DNA of 64,000 bases from Bacteroidia bacterium (GTDB lineage Bacteria > Bacteroidota > Bacteroidia > Flavobacteriales > Flavobacteriaceae): positions 1 through 64,000 of the forward strand of contig JAUIGC010000001.1 in assembly GCA_030429835.1 (NCBI GenBank), written 5' to 3'. Shown piece after piece: positions 29,801 to 40,297 of the stretch (position 1 is the stretch's first letter; every line of letters starts with the position of its first letter). The notes under the pieces are model-generated. The model worked only from the letters and a program-made list of their open reading frames with translations, did not search any database and had not been told where the DNA came from. Made by a program: the position numbers and the translations under genes.

Positions 29801-31027
29801 TTAGTCGTAGATACCGATAAGGTGTGTTCTAATATACACGGGAACTACCAAGGAGTCTTCTTGATTAAAAACTGACATAGTTTTTGATGGAATCAGGGGC
29901 ATATGGCAACTAACACAATTGTTTCCACCTGAATTTCGTTTTTCCATGCTGACACTACACTCGATTATATTGTTAGCATTTCCATGACATTGGATACACT
30001 TTGATTTGAACCATTCAATATCATTTCTTTGATTTTTATGGGGATTATGACAAGTAGTACAACTCATGGCAGTACTCCTCTTAAAACAAGGGCTTGATAG
30101 TAAAAGTCCGTATTGGTTGCCATGTACATCCAGGGAATCTTGTATAGCCAAACTTTGATTCTCTTTTCCCGTATTGTTCGTTAGTGTATCTCCTGTTACG
30201 AATTCAAATGGGTTTTTCCCAAATTCCAATTCTGTTCCTGAGTGGCAAAGGGCACACATATAAAGATTTTGCCTTTGGGTTGCATTAGAAAGTGATAAGA
30301 TATCACGCCCTGTATTTTCATTGGGATTTTTTTTATGGTAATTAACATGATCTATTGATGGTCCATGGCAGCGTTCACAATCAATTCCAAAAATTAAATT
30401 CGATTTGTCATAAATATTGTATTTGTTAAATGTTACCTTATTTTCTGCATATGTAAAATGACATTCAAGACAACGTGCTCTCACAGGTCTATTAGGGGCA
30501 TAAACGCCATTGGGATAACCAGGACTGTTGACCCAACTTCCATCCGCTTCAAAATAAGAAACTTGCAGCTGATATAATTGATTCTCCTGCCAATTGAAAT
30601 AAGATTGGCCCTTAGTCCCAGATCCAATGGCAATATCTAAACTTTTGGACTCGATTAGGGAATCAATTGGCCTCAAAAAGGTATTTTGATGGATACTCTT
30701 CTCCTTTGAAACCATGGAAAACCTAATTTCATCGTTCAGTATAAAATCATTATCAATAGTAATATTTCCTTTTACCGTAGTACTATCTGCGGGTCTAGAG
30801 GTTTTAAAATGTGTTGTTTCAAGGTGTGACCTAAAGATTTCTGGATGGCACGAGGCACATGTTTCCGAACCTGCAAAACCCTTACCGTTGTTATGTACAA
30901 TCTCGGGAATTATGGGTTGGTATTCATTAGTAGAATAGGATTTATAATATTTAAATGTCAAAAATCCAAAGATGATTAAGATCAAGCTGAATATTGGAAT
31001 CGAACGTTTCCTCGTTAAATGAATCAT
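29801..31027 (-). CDS. Membrane-anchored multiheme c-type cytochrome (7 CxxCH)
   Basis: CASCH, CLECH, CERCH, CALCH, CTTCH, CIQCH, CVSCH; N-terminal TM helix. Confidence 0.9.
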   Translation of the reverse strand: MIHLTRKRSIPIFSLILIIFGFLTFKYYKSYSTNEYQPIIPEIVHNNGKGFAGSETCASCHPEIFRSHLETTHFKTSRPADSTTVKGNITIDNDFILNDEIRFSMVSKEKSIHQNTFLRPIDSLIESKSLDIAIGSGTKGQSYFNWQENQLYQLQVSYFEADGSWVNSPGYPNGVYAPNRPVRARCLECHFTYAENKVTFNKYNIYDKSNLIFGIDCERCHGPSIDHVNYHKKNPNENTGRDILSLSNATQRQNLYMCALCHSGTELEFGKNPFEFVTGDTLTNNTGKENQSLAIQDSLDVHGNQYGLLLSSPCFKRSTAMSCTTCHNPHKNQRNDIEWFKSKCIQCHGNANNIIECSVSMEKRNSGGNNCVSCHMPLIPSKTMSVFNQEDSLVVPVYIRTHLIGIYD

Positions 31028-31160
31028 AATTTAGAAATAACTCAATTATCTGAAAATGAAAAATTTGTTTAAGAAGTTCATTAATCCTTTACCCCAAAAT
31101 AGTTTTTTTTAGTCCGTTAAATGTAAATAGGTCAATAATTGTTTTTAAAGAATAATGTTT

Positions 31161-31175
31161 TGACAAAAAAGTATT
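31161..31175 (+). promoter_or_regulatory. PUL-shared motif TGACAAAAAAGTATT upstream of GH5
   Basis: Matches TGACAAAAwArTAC-like sites elsewhere in the locus. Confidence 0.4.
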
Positions 31176-31227
31176 GAAATATGAGCTAATATTTGAATAA
31201 ATTGCCTTTTCACTTTAATAAAACCCT

Positions 31228-32226
31228 ATGCCAGTAATACGGTCAATTATTCCCTATATTTTAATTTTTATGGGGAGCACCATATATTCACAAGAAGTTC
31301 TGAGCAGAGTTTCTGTAAAAGAAAACTATTTTGTTACTGAAACCCAGGAGCTAATTGTTTTTCGGGGAATGAGTTCTAGTGATCCGGACAAATTGGATAG
31401 GGAAGGAATATGGACCAAAGGATATTTTGATGAAATAAAAAATTGGGGTGCTAACTTAGTTCGTTTTCCTATTCATCCAGAACGATATAAAAAAAGAGGA
31501 AAGGAAGCCTACTTCAAACTTTTGGATAAGGGTATTCAATGGGCAAGTGAAGCAGGGTTATATGTGATTATTGACTGGCATAGCATAGGAAATCTAAAAA
31601 CTGGGTTGTTCCAAGCTGAAATGTACGATACGGACTTAAAGGAAACATTCAAGTTTTGGCGTGAGATTGCAATACGGTATGGCAATAATACAACAGTTGC
31701 CTTTTATGAACTTTTTAACGAACCTACCAGTGCGCAAAATAGGTTCGGTACACTTAATTGGGAGGAGTGGAAGGAAATAAACTTGGAAATTATTGAAATT
31801 GTAAGAGCTAATGGAGGAAAGGGAATACCTTTAATTGCAGGTTTTAATTGGGCATATGATTTGACTCCAGTGAGCTCGGAACCTTTGGAGGTGGAGGGTA
31901 TCGCATATGTAAGTCACCCATATCCGCAAAAAAGAGAGAAACCATGGGAGGAAAAATGGACCAAGGATTGGGGGTTTGTAAAGGAAAAATACCCTTTGAT
32001 ACTTACAGAATTAGGATTTTGCGGTCCAGAAGATCCTGGTGCACATATACCGGTTATTAGCGACGAATCATACGCAGAAGCAATTACGGATTATTGTGAT
32101 GAAAGAGGTATTTCCTATGTGGTTTGGGTTTTTGACAAGCAATGGGCCCCTAGGCTATATGTAGATGAAAACTATACCCCTTCACGCCAAGGCCGTTATT
32201 TCAAAAAAAAGCTGAGAAGCTATTGA
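31228..32226 (+). CDS. Glycoside hydrolase family 5 (cellulase/mannanase-like)
   Basis: Signal peptide; NWGANLVRFPIHPERY, VIIDWHS, AFYELFNEPTS (acid/base Glu), PLILTELGF (nucleophile Glu). Confidence 0.88.
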   Translation: MPVIRSIIPYILIFMGSTIYSQEVLSRVSVKENYFVTETQELIVFRGMSSSDPDKLDREGIWTKGYFDEIKNWGANLVRFPIHPERYKKRGKEAYFKLLDKGIQWASEAGLYVIIDWHSIGNLKTGLFQAEMYDTDLKETFKFWREIAIRYGNNTTVAFYELFNEPTSAQNRFGTLNWEEWKEINLEIIEIVRANGGKGIPLIAGFNWAYDLTPVSSEPLEVEGIAYVSHPYPQKREKPWEEKWTKDWGFVKEKYPLILTELGFCGPEDPGAHIPVISDESYAEAITDYCDERGISYVVWVFDKQWAPRLYVDENYTPSRQGRYFKKKLRSY

Positions 32227-32436
32227 AAGTAATTCAATTTGTCATGTCCATTTGCCCAATAATAAGCATTCTTTCAATTCTCTTACTCTTGAACTAGACA
32301 CATTTGCACAAGTATAATATTACCATAATCCCATGGTCCTTGAATTGAATTCTTTCCGCCACAATCATTGAAAACCATCCGCAGATTCCACGAGATTCGC
32401 TTGAGCTGCGACTTAAAAGAAGTCATTACCAAATAA

Positions 32437-32463
32437 AAAAACCTCGTCAAAACGAGGTTTTTA
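32437..32463. terminator. Rho-independent terminator
   Basis: AAAAACCTCG-tcaaaa-CGAGGTTTTT. Confidence 0.85.
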
Positions 32464-32573
32464 TAACTAACAACTCAATAATTAACAATTGTCGCCTAAT
32501 TTTAACAACGGGTTGTCAAACCACGACAATTTTTTACTTATTATTCAAAAGTACGCCTGATTCAATGTATTTT

Positions 32574-32590
32574 GTAGTATTATTTTGTCA
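32574..32590 (-). promoter_or_regulatory. PUL-shared motif (reverse orientation TGACAAAATAATACTAC)
   Basis: GTAGTATTATTTTGTCA on + strand; inverted relative to the copy at 32709. Confidence 0.45.
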
Positions 32591-32708
32591 ATTCCCAATT
32601 ATATTTTAAAATCTTATCTGCTAGTATTCTAGTGATTTTATAATTGCTAAAAAAAGATTTTTTTCCAGTCATTTCGCAGAAAAAAAATGTCAATATTCTT
32701 TTCGTATA

Positions 32709-32724
32709 TGACAAAATAATACAT
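32709..32724 (+). promoter_or_regulatory. PUL-shared motif TGACAAAATAATACAT upstream of the symporter operon
   Basis: Same core as the sites at 31161, 32574 and 41741. Confidence 0.45.
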
Positions 32725-32948
32725 ATTCATTTCAAGGTGTCTGGTTATTTTTGATATAATTTTTTATGGTTTTTCTTCATTATTTTTAAGAAATTTTCAT
32801 TAGGACCTGCAATAAATTAATGATATAAAAAGCATTTGGCATTTATATTTGAATTTGGGTGATACCTTTAATACCCTAAACTACTTTAACAGGAGTTGCT
32901 AATCAATTATGGAAGCATACTTAATTTAAACCCTATGCAATCAATGTA

Positions 32949-34796
32949 ATGCTTCGAACCACAGATATTGTAATTATAGCTATATATCTCACTGCAACGA
33001 TTATCATTGGATTGATACTTCGGAAAATGGCGGCAAAGAGTAAAGGGGACTATTTACTTGGGGGCAATTCAATTCCCTGGTATATGCTAGGGTTGTCAAA
33101 TGCTTCTGGAATGTTTGATATTTCCGGAACAATTTGGTTGGTCACCTTAATGTTTGTTTATGGGATTAAAAGTGCATGGATTCCCTGGCTTTGGCCAATT
33201 TTTAATCAGATTTTCATGATGGTTTATTTATCCAGTTGGCTCCGAAAATCAAATGTTACTACGGGTGCGGAATGGATACAAACACGCTTCGGAACTGGAC
33301 GTGGAGGAAAACTTTCCCATTTAATTGTTGTTTTATTTGCCTTATTAAGTTGTCTAGGATTTCTAGCCTATGGATTCATAGGGCTAGGGAAATTTGTAGA
33401 AATTTTTCTTCCCTGGGAATTATTGAACCCTTATGTTCCATTTGAGGTTCCCTTACGTTATGTACCTCACTTATATGGTATAATGTTCACGCTTTTTGCC
33501 ATTTTTTACACCCTTTTGGGTGGCATGCGAGGTATTGTGTGGGCAGATGTACTTCAATTTGGAATTATGACTATTTCTGCAGTAGTGATAGGGTACCTTG
33601 GATTTAAAGCGATTGGAACAAATCCTCTTAATGTACCCCAGGGATGGATGAGTCCCTTTTTCGAATGGAAACTCAATCTGGATTGGAAGGAAATTATACC
33701 CCAAGTAAACCAAAAGATAGCCTCTGACGGCTATGGGTTATTCACTGTGTTCTTTATGTTAATGGTATTTAAAGGCATATTGGTGAGTTTAGCCGGACCT
33801 GCCCCCAATTATGACATGCAAAAAATTCTATCTACAAAGTCTCCCCAGGAGGCCTCCAAAATGAGTGGCCTTGTTTCGGTAGTACTTATGCCCATACGAT
33901 ACCTAATGATTGCAGGTTTTACTGCTTTAGCCCTGATTTATTATGAACGTTTAGACTTGTTGAAAGCGACAGGGGATGTTGATTTCGAACTTCTATTGCC
34001 GTCGGCTATTCTTGAGTTTGCACCAGTTGGACTTTTAGGACTTTTGTTGGCTGGGTTACTGGCTGCATTCATGTCCACCTTTGCCGGCACATTGAACGCT
34101 GCCCAGGCATATTTAATTAATGATATTTATCTAAATTATAAAAAAGAAAAAGTAAATCCGGCCCAAGTCAAGTATGTCAATTATGGTTCAGGTCTACTTG
34201 TGGTATTGGTGAGCATAATACTGGGGTTTTTTGTTGAGGATGTCAATTCGGTTTTACAATGGCTGGTATCTGCTCTTTATGGAAGTTATGTACTTGCGAA
34301 TATACTCAAGTGGCACTGGTGGAGATTTAATGGTCATGGCTTTTTTTGGGGAATGGTATCAGGAATGATTCCTGCCCTTGTACTTCCAATTGTATTTGCA
34401 GAAACCCTAGAACTATATTATTTTCCTGTTTTATTATTGACTTCCTTATTGGGATGCTTAATCGGAACATATTCCGCTCCACCAACAAACCATGAAATTT
34501 TGTCTAACTTCTATATAAGTATTAGACCTTGGGGTCTATGGAAACCCTTACGGGAGGCCCTGAAAGAACATCACCCTAAAATAGAGAAGAATAAATATTT
34601 CAAAAGGGACATGTTTAATATTTTCATTGGTATTATTGCCCAAACCTCCTTGGTCCTATTACCGATGTACTTAATCTTCAGACAGACCTTACCTGTGTTC
34701 ATTCTTCTACCTATTTTGATTGGATGTATCTATCTTTTAAAAAAATACTGGTGGGATACTTTAAATGACACCAATGACCTTATAGATAAAGAATAA
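32949..34796 (+). CDS. Sodium:solute symporter (SSS family) sugar transporter
   Basis: Many TM helices; N-terminal SKGDYLLGGNSIPWYMLGLSNASGMFDISGT typical of SSS sugar transporters. Confidence 0.88.
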   Translation: MLRTTDIVIIAIYLTATIIIGLILRKMAAKSKGDYLLGGNSIPWYMLGLSNASGMFDISGTIWLVTLMFVYGIKSAWIPWLWPIFNQIFMMVYLSSWLRKSNVTTGAEWIQTRFGTGRGGKLSHLIVVLFALLSCLGFLAYGFIGLGKFVEIFLPWELLNPYVPFEVPLRYVPHLYGIMFTLFAIFYTLLGGMRGIVWADVLQFGIMTISAVVIGYLGFKAIGTNPLNVPQGWMSPFFEWKLNLDWKEIIPQVNQKIASDGYGLFTVFFMLMVFKGILVSLAGPAPNYDMQKILSTKSPQEASKMSGLVSVVLMPIRYLMIAGFTALALIYYERLDLLKATGDVDFELLLPSAILEFAPVGLLGLLLAGLLAAFMSTFAGTLNAAQAYLINDIYLNYKKEKVNPAQVKYVNYGSGLLVVLVSIILGFFVEDVNSVLQWLVSALYGSYVLANILKWHWWRFNGHGFFWGMVSGMIPALVLPIVFAETLELYYFPVLLLTSLLGCLIGTYSAPPTNHEILSNFYISIRPWGLWKPLREALKEHHPKIEKNKYFKRDMFNIFIGIIAQTSLVLLPMYLIFRQTLPVFILLPILIGCIYLLKKYWWDTLNDTNDLIDKE

Positions 34797-34805
34797 CCTT
34801 CAAGA

Positions 34806-36002
34806 ATGCTGATCACGAAAAGGTATGAAGATATAAAGGTGGAGATGTTTGATGAACTGCATCGGATATTGGAGTATTGGGCCTCATACTCTATTGATGC
34901 TAAGTATAATGGTTTTGTTGGAAGACGTGATTTTTATAATAATTTAATTCCTAATGCGAATAAAGGCATCATTTTGAACTCTAGAATTTTATGGTCATTT
35001 TCTTCGGCATCAATTTTCTTAAACACGAAACAATATATGAGCCTTTGCGATAGGGCATTCCAGTATCTTAAAAGTTACTTTAAGGATGAGTTAAATGGTG
35101 GTGTTTTTTGGGAAGTACATTTTGACGGCTCACCATCAAATACTCGAAAACAAGTTTATGCTCAATCTTTTGTCATATATGCCTTGAGCGAATATTACAA
35201 ATTGACAAAAAACGAAGAAGCCAAACTATGGGCAATAGATTTATTTGAAATACTTGAAAAATATGCCAGAGACCGTATAAACCTAGGGTATTATGAAGCT
35301 TTTAACGAGGATTGGAGTCCTATAATGGACATGCGTTTAAGTGAAAAGGATTTAAATTGTGCCAAATCAATGAACACCCATTTACACCTATTGGAGGCCT
35401 ACACCAATCTTTACCAGGTTTACAAAGCTGAGTATTTAAAAAAGGCACTCGAAGAATTGATCTACCTTTTTCAAAACAAATTTTTGGAGAAAAGTTACCA
35501 TCATACACTTTTTTATAATGAGCATTGGGCTCCTTTAAGTCAAAAAATTTCATATGGTCACGACATTGAAGCAGCATGGCTCATGATCGAGGCAGCTAAG
35601 GAAATTAACGATAGAACGATGCTAAAGGAAGTAGAAAATAATTCGCATAAAATCATTTCTAAGTTTATGGATGAAGCTTTGGATAGAGCCGGAGCGGTTA
35701 TGAACGAATATAATACAACAACAAAAACATGGGATGCTGATAGACACTGGTGGCCGCAAGTTGAGGCACTGATCGGGCTTAAATATGGGTATGAGCTAGT
35801 AGGTACTTCAGAATATTTGGAGAAGTCAATAAAAATTTGGGAATTTATCAAGGGCAATCTTTTAGACTACAGGAATGGTGAATGGCATTTTAGAGTTGAT
35901 ACAACTGGACAAGTATGTTTAGATGAAGATAAAATCAGTATGTGGAAGGCCCCTTATCATTCGGTTAGGGCCTGCATTAAAATGAACCAAATTTCGCAAT
36001 GA
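34806..36002 (+). CDS. AGE-family epimerase, likely cytoplasmic cellobiose/mannobiose 2-epimerase
   Basis: No signal peptide; RILWSFSSAS, NTHLHLLEAYTNLYQV, GHDIEAAWLMIEAA, RHWWPQVEALIGL, WKAPYHSVRACI. Confidence 0.88.
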   Translation: MLITKRYEDIKVEMFDELHRILEYWASYSIDAKYNGFVGRRDFYNNLIPNANKGIILNSRILWSFSSASIFLNTKQYMSLCDRAFQYLKSYFKDELNGGVFWEVHFDGSPSNTRKQVYAQSFVIYALSEYYKLTKNEEAKLWAIDLFEILEKYARDRINLGYYEAFNEDWSPIMDMRLSEKDLNCAKSMNTHLHLLEAYTNLYQVYKAEYLKKALEELIYLFQNKFLEKSYHHTLFYNEHWAPLSQKISYGHDIEAAWLMIEAAKEINDRTMLKEVENNSHKIISKFMDEALDRAGAVMNEYNTTTKTWDADRHWWPQVEALIGLKYGYELVGTSEYLEKSIKIWEFIKGNLLDYRNGEWHFRVDTTGQVCLDEDKISMWKAPYHSVRACIKMNQISQ

Positions 36003-37261
36003 CAACAAATTTTCGAATAGCCTTTTTAATTTTGAGTATACCAATTATGGTCAGTTGTTCAACAAATACGGACTATGATTCTTATATACCTGAGATAAAT
36101 GGTGGGACCAAGGAAAATGATAGTTTACAATTTCCAGTTTTGGATTTCGAACCTGAAGAAGCGTATTTATATATGGTGAACCCTAATGCTACTTTGGAAA
36201 CCACTAGCCTATTCTATAACCTTAAATCAATTTCGCAAACAAGAATTATCCTGGGTCAACAAGATGCCTTTAGCAGTTTTTATATGAATAATGCGGGCGA
36301 TTCAGACATAAAAAAACTTACTGGAAGCAATCCTGGATTATTGGGTTCAGACTTTATGTTCATCACCGATGATTTGAACGATGGATCTATGTCCAACTGG
36401 TATTTCCAACAGGAAAATCAAATTCGGCATAATGTGATAGAGGCATTTGATATGGGCCTGGTGAACGTTTTCTGTTGGCACCTTCGAGAGCCATTTGAAG
36501 GAAAGGTTTTTTATACCGATGAAATGAGCCAATTCCAGAAAGAAAATGCCTTGAAAAGCATTTTTCCAGGAGGTGAAAATCATGCGTATTATAGACAGAA
36601 ACTAGAAAAAATTGCCTCCTTTTCAAAAAGTCTTGTAAATGCGGAAGGTCTAACGGTTCCTATAATATTTAGACCTTTTCATGAGTTTGATGGTGATTGG
36701 TTTTGGTGGGGTGCGCCTTATAGTAGTATAGATGAGTATATTCAGCTGTGGCAATTTACCATTTCTTATCTTACACGTGATCTTATGGTTGATAATTTAC
36801 TCTTTGCGTTCTCCCCGGACAATACTTTTAATTCGGAAGGCGATTACTTACAAAGATATCCAGGAGATGACTTCGTTGATATTTTAGGCATGGACAAATA
36901 TGGTGATTTTATGGCTCAAAATTCACAGGATATCGAAAGCGCTTCCCAAAAACTTCAAATTATATCCCATCTGTCTGAGACAAAAAACAAAATAGCAGCA
37001 TTAACCGAAACCGGTTTTGCATTCAATCTTGATGAACATAATGTTATATCTGATTATTATACAAACAAACTTTACAAAGCCATAGTTGGTGAAGATATCA
37101 ATATTGCCTTCATCATGTTTTGGTTTAATTCGCAAAATTCCTATTACACTCCCTTACCTGGTCTTGAGGGGTCTACTGATTTTATTAAGTTTGTCTCCAT
37201 GCCAGAAATACTGTTAGCTGATGAACTCCCCGATATGTATAATTTATCCAATGGCTTTTAG
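35999..37261 (+). CDS. GH26 beta-mannanase-like lipoprotein
   Basis: Lipobox IMVSCSTN; ILGQQDAF, FRPFHEFDGDWFWWG (acid/base Glu), AALTETGF (nucleophile Glu). Confidence 0.9.
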   Translation: MTTNFRIAFLILSIPIMVSCSTNTDYDSYIPEINGGTKENDSLQFPVLDFEPEEAYLYMVNPNATLETTSLFYNLKSISQTRIILGQQDAFSSFYMNNAGDSDIKKLTGSNPGLLGSDFMFITDDLNDGSMSNWYFQQENQIRHNVIEAFDMGLVNVFCWHLREPFEGKVFYTDEMSQFQKENALKSIFPGGENHAYYRQKLEKIASFSKSLVNAEGLTVPIIFRPFHEFDGDWFWWGAPYSSIDEYIQLWQFTISYLTRDLMVDNLLFAFSPDNTFNSEGDYLQRYPGDDFVDILGMDKYGDFMAQNSQDIESASQKLQIISHLSETKNKIAALTETGFAFNLDEHNVISDYYTNKLYKAIVGEDINIAFIMFWFNSQNSYYTPLPGLEGSTDFIKFVSMPEILLADELPDMYNLSNGF

Positions 37262-37292
37262 GGACTTGGACAGCATGCTTTTTCAAAAGGTT

Positions 37293-38291
37293 TTACCTAT
37301 TTAGAATACAGTCAATATAGGCTATCTCTTCCTCTTGAAAAATAAGATTATTTACAGCTCCCAGATTATTTAACAATTGATCTGCTGTACGTACCCCTAC
37401 CAATACCGAAGTTATAACCGGATTTCTTAATATCCAAGAAATAGCCATTTGGGCAAGACTCTGTCCTCTATCAAGTGCGACCGAATTCAAGATATTTACC
37501 TTTTCGAGAATCTTCTTATTAATTTCGTTCTTTTGTAAAAACCAAGACTCTTTAGCCGCTCGGGAATTTTCAGGAATTCCTTTCAAATATTTGTCAGTCA
37601 GAATTCCCTGATTTAATGGTGAAAATGCTATACAGCCAATTCCCTCCTTCTCAAGTGTATCCAAAAGCCCCTCTTCAACCTTACGGTCAAACATGTTATA
37701 ACGAGGCTGATGAACTAAACAGGGAGTACCTAAACTCTTTAAGATTTTTTGTGCCTGTCGTGTTTGATTTACATTGTTAGAGGATGATCCAATATAAAGC
37801 GCTTTTCCTTGACGCACCATAAGGTCCAATGCCATTAAAGTCTCTTCAAGGGGAGTATCGGGATCAGGTCGATGATGGTAAAAAATATCCACATAATCCA
37901 GTCCCATTCGTCTCAGGCTTTGGTCAATACTTGCCATCAAATACTTTTTCGAGCCCAGATTACCATAAGGTCCTGGCCACATTTCCCAACCAGCCTTGGT
38001 CGAAATAATGAGTTCATCCCTAAAGGATTTAAAGTCAAGCTTCAGGATTTTCCCAAAATACTCTTCTGCAGAACCGGGTGGTGGCCCATAATTATTTGCC
38101 AAATCGAAATGGGTAATACCATGATCAAATGCGGTTCGTATAATTTTCCGGGCATTCACGAAATTATCTACATGACCAAAATTATGCCAAAGCCCCAAAG
38201 ACAATAACGGCAACAACAATCCACTCTTTCCGCACCTTCTGTATTCTAAAGGTGTTTGATAACGTTTTGTATTGGGTCTATAGGGTAGCAA
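37293..38291 (-). CDS. Aldo/keto reductase
   Basis: FDLANNYGPPPGSAEEYFGK, DYVDIFYHHRPDPDTPLEET, GVRTADQLLNNL. Confidence 0.92.
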   Translation of the reverse strand: MLPYRPNTKRYQTPLEYRRCGKSGLLLPLLSLGLWHNFGHVDNFVNARKIIRTAFDHGITHFDLANNYGPPPGSAEEYFGKILKLDFKSFRDELIISTKAGWEMWPGPYGNLGSKKYLMASIDQSLRRMGLDYVDIFYHHRPDPDTPLEETLMALDLMVRQGKALYIGSSSNNVNQTRQAQKILKSLGTPCLVHQPRYNMFDRKVEEGLLDTLEKEGIGCIAFSPLNQGILTDKYLKGIPENSRAAKESWFLQKNEINKKILEKVNILNSVALDRGQSLAQMAISWILRNPVITSVLVGVRTADQLLNNLGAVNNLIFQEEEIAYIDCILNR

Positions 38292-39401
38292 CTATGGTAT
38301 TAATTTTTCTAAGAATGGCTTTAGCTGTATAGCCATTCCTTTATGCTCTTCAATATTGGGGTGTGATCCACAACCTGTAGGTTTATTAGTTTCAAATTCA
38401 AAAATCGATATATTCATATCCTTTGAAAAATGATTCTTTATTTGAATTAGGCAATCTAAAAGTATTTGACCTTTTTCTCCTGAAAGCATTGGTGACGTGA
38501 GTAAGACCATTTTTACATCAGGTGTCTTCTCTACCAATTTATCCACAAAATTGATATAGTTTCTAATAAATTTATTCCTATTGAAAGGGAGTCTTCCCTT
38601 CGTACCATCACCTTCCGATAGATCATTGGTCCCCAAACCAATGCACATTATATCGGGCGCCTTAGTATAGGAAAAATCGAAAATCGAATCTTTGTTTAAA
38701 TAGAGGTTATCATAAATGTCCGGCATAATAGGTTCCAATTTATTTTCATCATTCCAGTTCCTATGCATTCCGATTCCAGAAACCGCACTCAGTAAATAAT
38801 CGGCATTGAGGGAGCGAGCAACTTTGGGACCGAATGCCAAATAAGCATTGTGTTGGTCAAACCATTTCCCTGTATCGCATGGAACTTCAGAGGTATCAGC
38901 TCCCATGCCACAAGTTATTGAATTACCGATAAACTCAATCAAAAACGTATTTTCAGAATTATAAGACGTTATTGTTTTAGCAGTAGCACCTAGAAAAGCC
39001 AAGGCTCCATTTGCTGATTCAGTAGCCTTATGGAGACCGATCCTATTTGCTCCCTTTCCAGATAACCCTAAGGATATTTTATTCACGGAATCACCGTATA
39101 CCTTATATTTTTTAACAAAATCCCCATTAATCGAAACCGTTAAATAATCGTAGTGCGGATTACTAGCTTTTAGATACAGTTGAAGGGAGTCTCCATATGC
39201 CTCGAATTCAACTCCGGAAGCCGGACCAATAAGAAGTGTTTTATCATTCTGTTTTAGAACACGACCACTATACTGGAAGACATTTAAATCCGAGGCATAA
39301 AAACTAGGCTTATTTTCATTCGAATGGCAGCCCAAGAGCAATAAAATTGTCAACGATGTACTAACCCAACTCCTAAGATTAATGAAATTGAATGGCATCA
39401 T
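38292..39401 (-). CDS. SGNH/GDSL carbohydrate esterase, CE2-like
   Basis: Lipobox LLLGCHS; N-terminal beta-rich domain then FIGNSITCGMGAD (Ser block), MCIGLGTNDLSEG, C-terminal GCGSHPNIEEH (Asp/His block). Confidence 0.85.
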   Translation of the reverse strand: MMPFNFINLRSWVSTSLTILLLLGCHSNENKPSFYASDLNVFQYSGRVLKQNDKTLLIGPASGVEFEAYGDSLQLYLKASNPHYDYLTVSINGDFVKKYKVYGDSVNKISLGLSGKGANRIGLHKATESANGALAFLGATAKTITSYNSENTFLIEFIGNSITCGMGADTSEVPCDTGKWFDQHNAYLAFGPKVARSLNADYLLSAVSGIGMHRNWNDENKLEPIMPDIYDNLYLNKDSIFDFSYTKAPDIMCIGLGTNDLSEGDGTKGRLPFNRNKFIRNYINFVDKLVEKTPDVKMVLLTSPMLSGEKGQILLDCLIQIKNHFSKDMNISIFEFETNKPTGCGSHPNIEEHKGMAIQLKPFLEKLIP

Positions 39402-40285
39402 AAAACTCTTCTTATACCATTGAATTCAGCCCTAAAAATACTAGGCGTTATTCCCTTCACCTTTTTAAAGACCCTATTAAAATTCGCCATATTGTTAAAT
39501 CCACATTTAAATCCAATCTCACTAATGGTCAAATCAGTTTCTATCAACCATCTTGAAGCATAACTGATACGGGTGTCATTTATATATTCAACAAAGGTCT
39601 TACCCGTTCTTTTTTTTATAAATCTATTAAAGGTGACCACCGTCATATTTACAAGTTCGGATATTTCATCGAGGGATACCTTTCTATCGTAATTCTCTTG
39701 TACATAATCATATACCTTTTTTATCTTTTTACTATTCTCAAAATCATTTAATTGAGAAACACTGGTAGATAAAAGCCTTTGATTTCTAGAGTTGGCCAAA
39801 TCATGGAGAATTGACATAAGGTCTAAAAAGTAATCGATATTGGTCGTCTTCGAAAGTCTCATTATTTTGGGAAGACATTCCTCGGAAATTTTCCTCGAAA
39901 ATAGAATACCATGGTTAGCTCTGTGAAATAAATCCCTTAACGGTTTAAAAATTGTTCTTGAAAGTAGTTTGGCGTCAAGAAGATCTTCATGGAATTGTAT
40001 GGTAATTTCATGAATAAGCTTGTTTTTAGAATTGTGCGTTTCCCAACCATGTATAAGATTGGGACCTACAAGTACCAATTCAATATCGTCAATTTCTTCA
40101 AGATTATCTCCAACGACTCGCCTAACTCCTTTCCCATTAATTATGCAATTAAGTTCATATTCCGGGTGGAAGTGAATCGGAAAGTCAAAGTCTTCCTTAA
40201 AACGGTCAAAAACGATAAAACTATCCTCTGGAGTAAGTGGAGTAATTTCTCTATGAACGTTACTTAAGGCAAATTGATGATCCAT
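39398..40285 (-). CDS. AraC-family transcriptional regulator with cupin-like sensor domain
   Basis: FPIHFHPEYELNCIINGKGVRRVVGD sensor; C-terminal tandem HTH ...LTISEIGFKCGFNNMANFNRVFKKVKGITPSIFR. Confidence 0.95.
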   Translation of the reverse strand: MDHQFALSNVHREITPLTPEDSFIVFDRFKEDFDFPIHFHPEYELNCIINGKGVRRVVGDNLEEIDDIELVLVGPNLIHGWETHNSKNKLIHEITIQFHEDLLDAKLLSRTIFKPLRDLFHRANHGILFSRKISEECLPKIMRLSKTTNIDYFLDLMSILHDLANSRNQRLLSTSVSQLNDFENSKKIKKVYDYVQENYDRKVSLDEISELVNMTVVTFNRFIKKRTGKTFVEYINDTRISYASRWLIETDLTISEIGFKCGFNNMANFNRVFKKVKGITPSIFRAEFNGIRRVL

Positions 40286-40297
40286 GAAATAGGTAAT

